Source of the DNA: Alienimonas californiensis
Lineage (GTDB): Bacteria > Planctomycetota > Planctomycetia > Planctomycetales > Planctomycetaceae
Assembly (NCBI RefSeq): GCF_007743815.1
Contig: NZ_CP036265.1
Span: 1,266,501 to 1,330,500, forward strand
Length of the DNA: 64,000 bases
Reading direction: 5' to 3'
Shown here: in pieces, positions 44,050-52,355 of the stretch
How positions within the stretch are numbered: position 1 is the first letter of the stretch
Layout: each line of letters starts with the position of its first letter
Position numbers and translations under genes: made by a program
The notes under the pieces: generated by a model
Seen by the model: only the letters and a program-made list of their open reading frames with translations
Database searches by the model: none
What the model was told of the DNA's origin: nothing

Positions 44050-44760
44050 ATGCCCGATCTGCCGCCGAACCTCGCCTATCTCGCCCGGCCGCTGGCGGCG
44101 TTCGAGGCGGCGTTGCGCGGCGGCGCCGAGGCGGAGGATCTGGACTCCCTCCCGCTCGAACAGGCGTTGAAGGGGCGATTGGGGCTCGAAGCGGACCCGG
44201 CCGCGGCCGTCGCGGCCGATTTGGCGGCGCTGGAGGCGTGGCTGGGGTCGTTCCCGTCCGACGAGCAGGCCGGTTGGTGCGTCGTCGGCGTGTTCCACGG
44301 CCTGCTGAGCTTCGGGTTCGACGTCGCGTCCCTCGGCGAAGCGCCCGATCCCGGTCCGCAGCCGACGATCGTGATCGAACTGCCGCCGGGATGGACGGCG
44401 GAGGACGCGCCGTGCATGCGAACGCTCACGAAGGGCCGGCGGGGGGCCGTGCACGCGACGTTCATCGCTTCGCAGCCCGGATTCGGCGGCCTGCTGCGGG
44501 CGCAGTGGCGCGCGGGCGGGTTCGCCGCAGCGCCGGTCGCGTTCGGGCGGGTCTGCGGGGAGAAGCTCGTCAGCGAGCGCCCCGGGCCGGTTCCGCACAA
44601 ACGTGTTCAATACGAACTCGACGCCCCGGGCGGCTCGGTCATGGCGACCGTGTTTCGCACGACCGGCCGTTCCTTCGACGAGGCCGAACTCGAAGCAGTC
44701 CTGCACACGCTGCGCGTCCGACCGCCCATGGGCAGGAATGCGGCCGCCGCGGTATCGTGA
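44050..44760 (+). CDS. Hypothetical protein
   Basis: 236 residues, not recognised. No signal peptide or membrane helix is evident. An Ala/Leu-rich helical N-terminus (ALRGGAEAEDLDSLPLEQAL) is followed by a mixed domain (QPTIVIELPPGWTAEDAP, HATFIASQPGFGGLLRAQW, KRVQYELDAPGGSVMATVF). It ends 79 bp before a kinase gene on the same strand. The ATG is the first in frame after the divergent ATPase gene. Confidence 0.6.
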   Translation: MPDLPPNLAYLARPLAAFEAALRGGAEAEDLDSLPLEQALKGRLGLEADPAAAVAADLAALEAWLGSFPSDEQAGWCVVGVFHGLLSFGFDVASLGEAPDPGPQPTIVIELPPGWTAEDAPCMRTLTKGRRGAVHATFIASQPGFGGLLRAQWRAGGFAAAPVAFGRVCGEKLVSERPGPVPHKRVQYELDAPGGSVMATVFRTTGRSFDEAELEAVLHTLRVRPPMGRNAAAAVS

Positions 44761-44761
44761 G

Positions 44762-44826
44762 GCCCCGCTGCCCGCTTTGCGGGGCGCGCCCGCTTCGCAC
44801 GGGGGGCTGACGCCCCGCCGCTCGCC
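44762..44826. repeat. Two small hairpin repeats before the kinase gene (family H)
   Basis: The hairpin GCCCCGC...GCGGGGC (44762-44785) is followed by GGGGGGCTGACGCCCCGCCG with a GGGGC/GCCCC stem and a TGAC loop (44801 onward). They lie in the 79-bp gap between two co-directional genes and may attenuate or end transcription of the upstream gene. Confidence 0.5.
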
Positions 44827-44839
44827 TTTGGTGGAATCG

Positions 44840-46516
44840 ATGGCCGACCCTGAACTCCCGCCGCCCGCCGGTTTGCCCGCCCATCCCGGGTCGGACCCGT
44901 CGCAGACGGTCTTTCGGCCCAGCGACAGCGGGAAGACGCCGCCGCGGGAGAAGCCCGTCGATCGGCCGCCGCCGGAGCACGTGGGGGAGTTTCACATCCT
45001 CCGCAAGCTCGGCCGCGGGGGGATGGCGGAGGTTTACCTCGCCCAGCAGCACGGCCTGAACCGGCAGGTGGCCCTCAAGGTGCTGCGGCCGGACAAGCTG
45101 GACGAGGACGACGCGACGATGATCCGCCGCTTCGAGCAGGAGGCCCTCGCCGCCGCGGCGCTGAACCACCCGAACATCGTTCAGGTGCACAGCGTCGGCC
45201 GGGTGGACGGGGCGGGGCCGAACGGCGGTCCGCTGCACTACATCGCCCAGGAGTTCGTGCCCGGGCCGACCCTGCGGGAGTACCTCAAACGGAAGGGCCC
45301 GCCGGGGGCGAAGATCGCGATCCGGCTGCTCAAGGAAATCGCCGGCGCCCTCGCCGCCGCGGCGGACGCCGGCATCGTGCACCGGGACATCAAGCCGGAG
45401 AACATTTTATTGACGAAGGGCGGGCACGCGAAGGTGGCGGACTTCGGCTTGGCCCGGCTGGCCGATCGGGGCGAGGGCAGCGTGACCCTCACCCAGGAGG
45501 GCATGACGCTGGGCACGCCGCTGTATATGTCGCCGGAGCAGGTCCGCGGGGACAAGCTGGACGCCCGCAGCGACCTCTACAGTCTGGGCGTGACGGCGTA
45601 TCACCTGCTGGCCGGCGGGCCGCCGTTCCGGGGCGAAAACCCGATGGCGATCGCCATGAAGCACCTCTCCGCGACGCCCCGCCCGCTGGCCGAGTTGCGG
45701 CCGGACCTGCCGCCGGCGCTGTGCGAGCTGGTGCACAAATTAATGTCCCGCTCCCCGGACGGGCGGTACGAAAGCGCCCAGGCGCTGGGGGAGGATCTGG
45801 ACGCCCTCGCCGCGGCGGTGGAGACGAACCCGGCGGCGGCGCAGAAGCTGAAGCTCGCCAAGCTGTCCGCCGCCCCGACGCCCTCCGCCAAGCCGTTCGG
45901 CGTGGACCTGTTCTTCCAGTGGCCGCTGCGGCGGCACCTGTCGTTTCTGATCCCGCTCTGCCTGCTCGTCGGGCTGATCGGGGCGGGGATCGGCTGGACG
46001 CAGCGGCCGGCGGACCCGTTCCTCACCCCCCCGCCGGCCCCGGTGGGCGTCAAGCTGCCGGACGCCGACCAGCAATACGCCGCCGCCCTGCTGGAGGACT
46101 CCGAACGCGGCTGGCTGGCCCTGCTGGAGTACTACGGCGACGTCCCCGCGGTCGCCGTGCGGGCCCGGGACGGGCTGGCGAAGTGGTATCTGGACCACGA
46201 GCGCCCCGGCGAGGCCCGCCGTCAGGCGGACAAGCTGACCGCCGCCGCCAGCGTGAGCCTCTCCGGCGGGCAGCAACTGCGATACAAGGCGAACGCGGAG
46301 GCCGTCCGGGCGCTGGCCGATCTGCGGGAGGGAGACGAGGCGGAGTTCCGCCGCCGCATCGCCGCCTTCACCGCCGGCCCGCAGCGGGACGCCGTCGACC
46401 CCGGGTTGAGCGCGCGGCTGCGGGACACGATTCAGGCGTACGGCGGGCTGTTCAACGCCGACGTCCGCGACCGCTGGGAGACCGCCGAGCCCCCCGGCGA
46501 GGCCCCGGCCGAATAG
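44840..46516 (+). CDS. Membrane Ser/Thr protein kinase
   Basis: 558 residues from the ATG at 44840. The N-terminal Pro-rich tail (1-48) is followed by a complete kinase domain (~50-320): GRGGMAEVYLA, VALKVL, HRDIKPENILL, DFGLARL, GTPLYMSPEQV and SDLYSLGVT. A juxtamembrane stretch leads to one helix (LIPLCLLVGLIGAGIGW). The outer domain of ~180 residues is helical (LEDSERGWLALLEYYGDVPAV...), perhaps a TPR-like sensor. The kinase is cytoplasmic with an external sensing part. It is followed at 226 bp by another kinase gene on the same strand. Confidence 0.93.
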   Translation: MADPELPPPAGLPAHPGSDPSQTVFRPSDSGKTPPREKPVDRPPPEHVGEFHILRKLGRGGMAEVYLAQQHGLNRQVALKVLRPDKLDEDDATMIRRFEQEALAAAALNHPNIVQVHSVGRVDGAGPNGGPLHYIAQEFVPGPTLREYLKRKGPPGAKIAIRLLKEIAGALAAAADAGIVHRDIKPENILLTKGGHAKVADFGLARLADRGEGSVTLTQEGMTLGTPLYMSPEQVRGDKLDARSDLYSLGVTAYHLLAGGPPFRGENPMAIAMKHLSATPRPLAELRPDLPPALCELVHKLMSRSPDGRYESAQALGEDLDALAAAVETNPAAAQKLKLAKLSAAPTPSAKPFGVDLFFQWPLRRHLSFLIPLCLLVGLIGAGIGWTQRPADPFLTPPPAPVGVKLPDADQQYAAALLEDSERGWLALLEYYGDVPAVAVRARDGLAKWYLDHERPGEARRQADKLTAAASVSLSGGQQLRYKANAEAVRALADLREGDEAEFRRRIAAFTAGPQRDAVDPGLSARLRDTIQAYGGLFNADVRDRWETAEPPGEAPAE

Positions 46517-46546
46517 CGTATTCTTCCCGCGCCCGTCGCAGCCGAG

Positions 46547-46570
46547 GTGAGCCCGGAGCGCAAGCTCCGG
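46547..46570. repeat. Family B fragment
   Basis: GTGAGCCCGGAGCGCAAGCT matches one arm of the family B repeats at 39405 and 50183. It lies 30 bp after the kinase stop codon. The opposite arm is missing; the sequence continues CCGG, giving only a short local hairpin. Confidence 0.6.
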
Positions 46571-46742
46571 CCGTCGGCGCCGTCAGCGTTCGGACGCACG
46601 GCCGGAGAAGGTCCGGTGAAATCGCCGCCGTCGGTCGCCCGGGCGGCGGTCCGCCGCGAGGATCGCGGCGACGCCCGCCGATGGGAAGGACGGCGGCGCT
46701 CTACACTGCGCCCGCACCCCGTCCCCCAACCGCCGACCGCCC

Positions 46743-48827
46743 GTGACCGCGGCCGCCCCGTTCCCCCGCAGGTCGACTCCGCCGACCGCCCCGACGGGCG
46801 TCTCGGCAGACGCCCCGGCGTTCGTCGCGGGCACGGTGCCGTACCTGTGCGTGTGCGGGTCGCGGGCGGTGGTGCGGCCGGCGGTCGGGACCGACGCCGG
46901 CGGCGGAGACTGCCCGGCGTGCGGCCGCCACTACGCCGCCTCGGTGCTGGAGGAGGCCGGCGCCGAAACGCTGTTCCTGCCCCTGATTCAAGACCCGACC
47001 CCCGCCGCAGCGGCGCCAGGACAGGGCGCCGACGACGACCGCAACGAAACCGCCCCGCTGCCGGACGTCGACGCCCTGTTCGACGGCCTCGCCCGTGACC
47101 GGCGCTCCGACCAGCGCGGCGACCGGCGCGCCGCCCGGCGTGCCGGCGGCGGAGCGTTCGACGGGCTGCTGCCGGACCCCGAGGTCGCCCCCGCCCGGGC
47201 CGCCGCCCCGGAGGACGTCGCCGCCGCGGACGCCGACCTCGCGGAGACCCTGCCGCTCTCCGGCCCGCCCGGCGGCCGGGCGGGCGCGACGTTCGATCCG
47301 GGGGAGCTGCGACCCGGCACCCGGCTGGGGCACTTCCAGATCGAAGCCCCGCTGGGCCGCGGCGGGATGGGCGCCGTCTACCGGGCGCTGGACCTGTCGC
47401 TGGAGCGGTTCGTCGCGGTGAAGGTGATTCGCCCCGATCGCGCCGGCAGCAGCCGGGCGCTGCGAGCGGCCACCCCTCGCACAGGTCCCCCCCGGGCGGG
47501 TTCGCCGCAGACGGGTTCGTCGCGGGCCGGTTCGCCGCAGACGGGCGAGACCGACGTCCGGACGGAGAGCGGCGTGCCGTCGACCGGCAGCGGGTCGCAG
47601 GCGCTGGATCGCCTGTTGCAGGAGGCCCGCGCCCAGGCCCGGGTGAATCATCCGAACGTCGCTCACGTCTACTTCGTCAGCCCGGATCCCGACAAACCGT
47701 TCCTGGCGATGGAGCTGGTGGAGGGCTCCACGCTGGCGGACGTGCTGAAAAAGCAGGGCGCCTTGCCCTACGGGGCGGTGACGCGGCTGGGCGCCGAGAT
47801 CGCCGGGGCGCTGGAGTGCGCGGCGAAGTACGACATCGTCCACGGCGACGTGAAACCGTCGAACGTGTTGCTGGCCCACTCCCGCCACGACGGCCCGGAC
47901 CGGGTGGGGACGGTCAAGCTGAGCGACTTCGGCCTCGCCCGCCGCACCAGCCGCCAACGCGTCGGCGGGCTGGAGGGCACGCCGAACTACCTCGCCCCGG
48001 AGGTGGTCCGCGGCGGCTCGCCCACGGTCCAGAGCGACCTCTATGCCCTGGGCGTCACGCTGTTCGAGATGACCTTCGGCCGACTCCCCTACACGACCCG
48101 CAAGCAGGGGTTGTCGCACCGGCTGGGAGCGCACCTGACGAACGCCCCGGAGTTCCCCGATCCCTGGCCGGCCAACCTCCCGCCCGGCTGGCAGGACGTG
48201 CTGGCCCGCCTGCTGGAGAAGGACCCGGCCGACCGGCCGGCGACCGCCGCCGAGGCGGCCGGGGAGATCCTCCGGCTCGCCCCGCAGTCGAACACGCTGG
48301 CCGGGCCGCTGATCCGGTCGCTGGGGGCGCTGACGGACCTCGGCCTGGTGGTGCTGATCAGCGTGGGGATGTTCGCCACGCTGGCCCGGCCGACGCTCAA
48401 CGCGATCGATCAGGTCATCGGTCTGCCCGGCTGGCTGACGTCGGTGATCCCGCTGGTTCTGCTGTCCAAGTTGCTGGCCTGCGTCCCGTCGCTGCTGTTC
48501 GCTTGGTGGCAGGCCCGGACCGGCCGCACGCCGGGCAAAACGCTGTTCCAGATGCGGATCGTCGACCGTTACGGCCTCCCGCCCTCCAAGCGCACGCTGC
48601 TGGTCCGAGGCCTCGCCCAGACCTTTCCCATCTGGGGGTTGGCAGTGAGCGTGCTGGTAGAAGAACTGACCGGCCAGCTCTGGCTGGAACAGTCGCTGGC
48701 ACTGTTCGTGCTGACGGTCTGGGCGCTGGACAACGTGGCCGGGCTCTTCTCGGCGAAGTCCCGCACGCTGCACGACCGCCTGCTGGGCACCCGCGTGGCC
48801 CTGGACACCGCCGCCCGCTCGGAGTGA
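46743..48827 (+). CDS. Ser/Thr kinase-like protein with zinc ribbon and RDD membrane domain
   Basis: 694 residues, GTG start. The N-terminal CVC...CPAC cluster (Cys36, Cys38, Cys57, Cys60) may bind zinc. The kinase domain (~196-490) has GRGGMG (205-210) and VAVKVI, then a 50-residue Thr/Pro/Gly-rich insert (about 233-285) before helix C. The catalytic loop reads HGDVKPSN (367-374) with Gly in place of the common Arg, DFGLARR follows, and GTPNYLAPEVV. The C-terminus is an RDD domain with three to four helices (RTGRTPGKTLFQMRIVD). It is an RD-deficient but otherwise intact kinase at the membrane. The 48872 gene follows. Confidence 0.9.
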   Translation: MTAAAPFPRRSTPPTAPTGVSADAPAFVAGTVPYLCVCGSRAVVRPAVGTDAGGGDCPACGRHYAASVLEEAGAETLFLPLIQDPTPAAAAPGQGADDDRNETAPLPDVDALFDGLARDRRSDQRGDRRAARRAGGGAFDGLLPDPEVAPARAAAPEDVAAADADLAETLPLSGPPGGRAGATFDPGELRPGTRLGHFQIEAPLGRGGMGAVYRALDLSLERFVAVKVIRPDRAGSSRALRAATPRTGPPRAGSPQTGSSRAGSPQTGETDVRTESGVPSTGSGSQALDRLLQEARAQARVNHPNVAHVYFVSPDPDKPFLAMELVEGSTLADVLKKQGALPYGAVTRLGAEIAGALECAAKYDIVHGDVKPSNVLLAHSRHDGPDRVGTVKLSDFGLARRTSRQRVGGLEGTPNYLAPEVVRGGSPTVQSDLYALGVTLFEMTFGRLPYTTRKQGLSHRLGAHLTNAPEFPDPWPANLPPGWQDVLARLLEKDPADRPATAAEAAGEILRLAPQSNTLAGPLIRSLGALTDLGLVVLISVGMFATLARPTLNAIDQVIGLPGWLTSVIPLVLLSKLLACVPSLLFAWWQARTGRTPGKTLFQMRIVDRYGLPPSKRTLLVRGLAQTFPIWGLAVSVLVEELTGQLWLEQSLALFVLTVWALDNVAGLFSAKSRTLHDRLLGTRVALDTAARSE

Positions 48828-48871
48828 CGGTCGGGGAGCAGCGAACCGGCTCCCGCAACGGTCCCGCCGAC

Positions 48872-49342
48872 ATGACGTTCGACGACCTCGCCGCCCTGTT
48901 CGATAAGGCCACGACCGCATGCGTCACATTCGCGCAGACGTTGGTTTGGGACGAACTGCCCAAGGCGAAGACCTACCGCCTCTTCCCGAACCAATCATAC
49001 GACGCCCGGCTTAAGCCGGATGAGGTCGTTTATCTGGAGGACACGCTGAGCGAAGATGTTTATCTCGCTATGTCCCGCGACGCGACGCTCCGCTTTCTAT
49101 ACCGCGACGGCCACGTGCCGGAATGGGTCGACGTCAGCGTCAGTGCCGCCGACCGCGAGTTCACCTACGTCGATCTCCTCTGTTGCGGGCGGTTCGCCGC
49201 CAACGACGAGAGGTTGTATTACCGAAGCCGCGGACAGGGTCCCTTCGGGATCAAATCGCCCGCTTTCCCGCCGAAGTTCGAAGCCGATCGCACGGGCCTG
49301 TTTTGGCTGCGTGACAGCCCGCAACACCGTGGATTGGCGTGA
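48872..49342 (+). CDS. Hypothetical protein
   Basis: 156 residues, not recognised. It starts at an ATG 44 bp after the RDD kinase gene. It is soluble and mixed alpha/beta, with FDDLAALFDKATTACVTFAQ at the N-terminus and DEVVYLEDTLSEDVYLAMSR. A Tyr/Cys stretch (TYVDLLCCGRF) and YYRSRGQGPFGIKSP follow. Codon third positions are less GC-rich than in the flanking kinase. Its position suggests co-transcription with the kinase. The function is unknown. Confidence 0.65.
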   Translation: MTFDDLAALFDKATTACVTFAQTLVWDELPKAKTYRLFPNQSYDARLKPDEVVYLEDTLSEDVYLAMSRDATLRFLYRDGHVPEWVDVSVSAADREFTYVDLLCCGRFAANDERLYYRSRGQGPFGIKSPAFPPKFEADRTGLFWLRDSPQHRGLA

Positions 49343-49531
49343 CGCCGAGGCGCCCGGCAGGTCGCGGACCTGAGGTACGGACCGGCCCCCGCCAATGACC
49401 TGACCTCGCTCGCTCGGAGGCGACCGAATCGCCCCGTCACCGCACTTCCGCTGACAGCCACCCGGGCGGCCACGCTTTGGGAGAGGTGGAAGGAACTCTC
49501 AGCCCGTCGGTTCTGGACGTCAGGACCGAAC

Positions 49532-49852
49532 CTACTCGAGCATCGCGTTCGCGGAGACGCCGGTACGGGTCCGGGCGCAGTCGTCGCTCCCGGAGGGGAC
49601 GAGGCGGAGATCGGGGGCGATCTCCTGTCGGCGGCTGCGGGACCGCATCCGCTCCGCCAAACCGCTGCGGGAAGAACGCTCCGGTTCCTCGGCGACGTCC
49701 GCCGGCTTGGTGGCGGCGTCCGGGCGGGTGATGGAGACGTCCCGCGGGGCGTCGATCCCGAGGCGGACACGGCCGCCCACTTCTAAAACGCGGACGGTGA
49801 TGCCGTCACCGATGACGATGGACTCGCCAACCTTCCTGGTCAAAACCAACAT
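49532..49852 (-). CDS. csrA: CsrA-family RNA-binding regulator with C-terminal extension
   Basis: 106 residues. The first ~43 match Csr[21 protein letters not shown] and then [16 protein letters not shown], with Arg6 and Arg43 in the RNA-contact positions. Canonical CsrA is ~60 residues and has Glu after the second Arg, whereas this one has Pro and a further ~60-residue Arg/Ser/Asp-rich tail. It binds GGA-containing hairpins in mRNA leaders and represses translation. A GGAG lies 7 nt upstream of the ATG, a rare clear ribosome-binding site in this window. It is a lone gene with a 435-bp upstream region. Confidence 0.88.
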   Translation of the reverse strand: MLVLTRKVGESIVIGDGITVRVLEVGGRVRLGIDAPRDVSITRPDAATKPADVAEEPERSSRSGLAERMRSRSRRQEIAPDLRLVPSGSDDCARTRTGVSANAMLE

Positions 49853-50287
49853 TGTCGGACTCCGTTCCGGGGGGTGTGTCGTGGTTGTCGCCGGGCTGCG
49901 TCTGCATCCCGACGCGAGGAGTTATCGCAGACCGCCCGCAAGCACACCATCGGGAGAACTGCAACCCCTACACCCGGGAGTTTCCCGACCCCCTCCCGCC
50001 CCTTGGCGAGACCCGAACGACTGACGTAACCCCTTACCCCATCGATGGCTAAGGCATTCTGACAAAGCGATTCGCCGCTGTCCAGTACGCACGGATCGCT
50101 CAGAATCGATCGGATTGGGGATTTTCCCCTCCCCCTGAGGGTTCCGGCCAAGCCCGCTCCTCCGGGAGGTTGCGCGGGTCCTGTGAGCCCAGAGCGCGTG
50201 CGAGGGTCGGAGTCGTCCCGCCTCGCTTGCGCTTCGGGCTCACGGAGAACGCGCTGTGCCGGAGACTCGATCGAACGGTCGGCGGGC
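49853..50287. other. 435-bp non-coding region upstream of csrA
   Basis: No convincing gene is present. The stretch ~50010-50120 is clearly less GC-rich than the rest of the window (for example CGATGGCTAAGGCATTCTGA) and probably holds the csrA promoter or leader. A family B inverted repeat occupies 50183-50243, next to the 3' end of the HD-GYP gene. Confidence 0.7.
50183..50243. repeat. Family B inverted repeat, copy 2
   Basis: The right arm (50221-50243: CCTCGCTTGCGCTTCGGGCT plus CAC) is identical to that of copy 1. The left arm (50183-50205) has about three changes. The spacer is 15 nt. It sits 44 bp beyond the stop codon of the HD-GYP gene. Confidence 0.82.
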
Positions 50288-51883
50288 TCAGGCGCGCGGG
50301 GCGCGGCGGCTCAGCGGCTTGCCGGCGGAGACGACGCGGGCCCGGTCGCTCCAGCCGAGCACGCACGCCACATCGGCGGTGCGGGCGGCGAGGTCCAGAA
50401 TCTCCCCGGTGAAGCGGTTCTCGAAGGGATCCCACAGCTCCACCCGGGGGCCGGCGGGGCGGTTGCGGTCGGCGGCGATCACGCGACCGCAGCGGCCGTC
50501 CGACAGCGCCACCTCCGTGCCGGGGGGGAACACGCCGACCGCCTCCAGAAAGGCCCGCACCGCCGCCGGGTCGAAGCGGCCGCGGACCGCGTCGGCGGCC
50601 AGCACGCGGACGGCGTCGTGGGAGGAGAGCGCCGGGCGATACGGCCGATCGGCCGTCATACCGCAGTACGCGTCCGCGACCGCCGCCAGCCGGGCCAGCC
50701 GATGCACCCGGCCGTCCCGCAGCCGGAAGGGATAGCCGCTGCCGTCGGCGCGCTCGTGGATCTGCACCGCCACCGCCCGGGCTCCGGCGGGCACGCCGAC
50801 GGCGCCGCGCAGCAGCTCCAGCGTGTGCCGGGGGTGTTCGGCGACGGCGGCGAACGCGGCGCGATCCAGCCGGTGCGGCCCGTTCCACAGGGTCGGGTCG
50901 ACCCGCAGCATGCCCGCGTCGTGCACCAGGCAGCCCATGGCGAGTTGCTCCAGTTCCCAGCGTCGCAGCCCCGCCACCGCCCCGATCGTCAGGGCGAGGT
51001 GAGCCGTCCGCACCGCGTGCTCCCGCACCCGGGCGAACGTCCGCGGACGGAGCGACGGGGCCTCGTTCGGTTCTCCCCGTTCGCCGGCTCCGGCGTGCTT
51101 CTCTCGGGCGGCCTGCTCTCCGGCGTCCTCTTCCCCGGCGGCGGCGTGCGGGACGGGGCGGGCGAGGCCGACGATCGTGAACAGGTCGAAGTCCGCACAC
51201 AGATCGGCGACGGACTGCACGGACAGCGTCCGCAATCCCTGCCCGTCGATCCGCCGGCTGAGCGTCCGCCCGCCGCGGCCGCGGGCGACGGCGGCGCCCG
51301 CGGCGGCGTCCCCCGCGACCAGGGCGTCGACCCCGGCGAACAGGTTGCTGAGGCCGGCGTCCAGGGCGTCGCGACGGGCCCGGGCGGCCCGCTCGCGCTC
51401 GGGGGTGAAGGGGCCGGCCGGCCGGGTGATCTCGTGGATCAGCGCGTCCGGCGGCAGCCGGCGGCGGGCGGCGACCGGCACCGGCTCCCGGGGCCCCGCG
51501 TCGTCGCGGACGGGAACCGCATCCGGTTTGGAGATCGCCGCGAGGAAGTCCTCGTCGACGATCAGGTCGCGCACGCCCCGGTCGTGCAACCGCGTCAGCA
51601 GCGTCGGGTTCAGCTCCGCCCCCTTCGCCAGCAGCAGCACGGAGCGCTCCGCCCCGCCCCGCCCGGAGCCGGCGGGGGCGTAGATGGCGGTCGGCAGCGG
51701 GCCGTCGCAGACCAGCCGATTCAGCGGGAGGGGAACGAGTCGAGCCAGGGGGGACGCATCGGTGCGAGGACGAGCCGCGGGGGGCGGAACCGACGACCCT
51801 AGGTCACGCCGCCGCCGCGTTCGGCCGGACCCTAGGGCGCCCGAACGATCCCCGAATCGCCCCGATGCCGTCTCCTCTTTCAC
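50288..51883 (-). CDS. HD-GYP-type phosphohydrolase (second paralogue)
   Basis: 531 residues from a GTG at 51883. Longer in-frame starts would run into the divergent gene at 51944, and no better start precedes the conserved N-terminal part (LNRLVCDGP...VLLLAKGAELN). The HD-GYP motifs are HAVRTAHLALTIG, LVHDAGMLRVD, QIHERADGSGYP and ADAYCGMTADRPYRPAL, followed by the same small beta module as the other paralogue (GTEVALSDGRCGRVI). HDxGM replaces HDxGK, as in the first copy. It is probably a cyclic di-GMP-related phosphodiesterase. Start confidence is moderate. Confidence 0.82.
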   Translation of the reverse strand: MKEETASGRFGDRSGALGSGRTRRRRDLGSSVPPPAARPRTDASPLARLVPLPLNRLVCDGPLPTAIYAPAGSGRGGAERSVLLLAKGAELNPTLLTRLHDRGVRDLIVDEDFLAAISKPDAVPVRDDAGPREPVPVAARRRLPPDALIHEITRPAGPFTPERERAARARRDALDAGLSNLFAGVDALVAGDAAAGAAVARGRGGRTLSRRIDGQGLRTLSVQSVADLCADFDLFTIVGLARPVPHAAAGEEDAGEQAAREKHAGAGERGEPNEAPSLRPRTFARVREHAVRTAHLALTIGAVAGLRRWELEQLAMGCLVHDAGMLRVDPTLWNGPHRLDRAAFAAVAEHPRHTLELLRGAVGVPAGARAVAVQIHERADGSGYPFRLRDGRVHRLARLAAVADAYCGMTADRPYRPALSSHDAVRVLAADAVRGRFDPAAVRAFLEAVGVFPPGTEVALSDGRCGRVIAADRNRPAGPRVELWDPFENRFTGEILDLAARTADVACVLGWSDRARVVSAGKPLSRRAPRA

Positions 51884-51943
51884 CCCTACAACCGATCTCG
51901 CACTGGTGTACAATAGAACACACACCCTGCCGGAGCCGACGCC

Positions 51944-52243
51944 ATGCGCCTGAGCCACAACGCCCTCTGCCAACTGACCCCGCTGGTGCCGACCGGCGAC
52001 CTCTGCTTCGACTACCACGGCGTCCCCCGCCGCGGCCGACTGGAGACGCTGGGCGAGGGCCCCGGCGGGGCCTTCCTGCTGATCCGCCACCCGGACGGCT
52101 CCTACAAGAGCTACTCCCTCGCCAAGATGACCGGCCTGCGAGCCGCCGACGGGACCGAGGAGCCGACAGGCGACGCTCCGCCGACCTCATCGGCGCCCCC
52201 CGCTTCGCCGTCGCCGCCAGGCGGCGCGCGTCGGGCGGCGTAA
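51944..52243 (+). CDS. Small hypothetical protein with repeat-derived C-terminus
   Basis: 99 residues, not recognised. The compact part (LTPLVPTGDLCFDYHGVPRR, then FLLIRHPDGSYKSYSLAKMTGL) is strand-rich and could be an SH3-like fold. From about residue 86 the sequence is encoded by a family E repeat (PASPSPPGGARRAA) that also brings the frame to its stop. A TACAAT hexamer at 51909-51914 is a possible -10 element in the 60-bp space to the divergent HD-GYP gene. Confidence 0.6.
   Translation: MRLSHNALCQLTPLVPTGDLCFDYHGVPRRGRLETLGEGPGGAFLLIRHPDGSYKSYSLAKMTGLRAADGTEEPTGDAPPTSSAPPASPSPPGGARRAA
52198..52231 (+). repeat. Family E 34-bp repeat, copy 3 (within coding sequence)
   Basis: CCCCGCTTCGCCGTCGCCG, CC, then AGGCGGCGCGCGT. 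It is read in frame at the C-terminus of the small hypothetical protein, 9 nt before the stop codon. It is in the same strand orientation as the copies at 9491 and 24289. Confidence 0.8.
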
Positions 52244-52355
52244 GGGCGGGCGAATCCTGCGATTGTCACCGGGGCGGACGCGTGGGACGTACTCCTCGGA
52301 CGGGCGGCTCGAACCGTCCACCCTCGGTCGTTTCGCTTACCGATCGAGTCCCCCG

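Noticed and set aside
49840-50151. 103-codon minus-strand frame overlapping the csrA start
   Set aside because: It would run out of frame into csrA by 13 nt, spans the likely promoter region and shows no motif.
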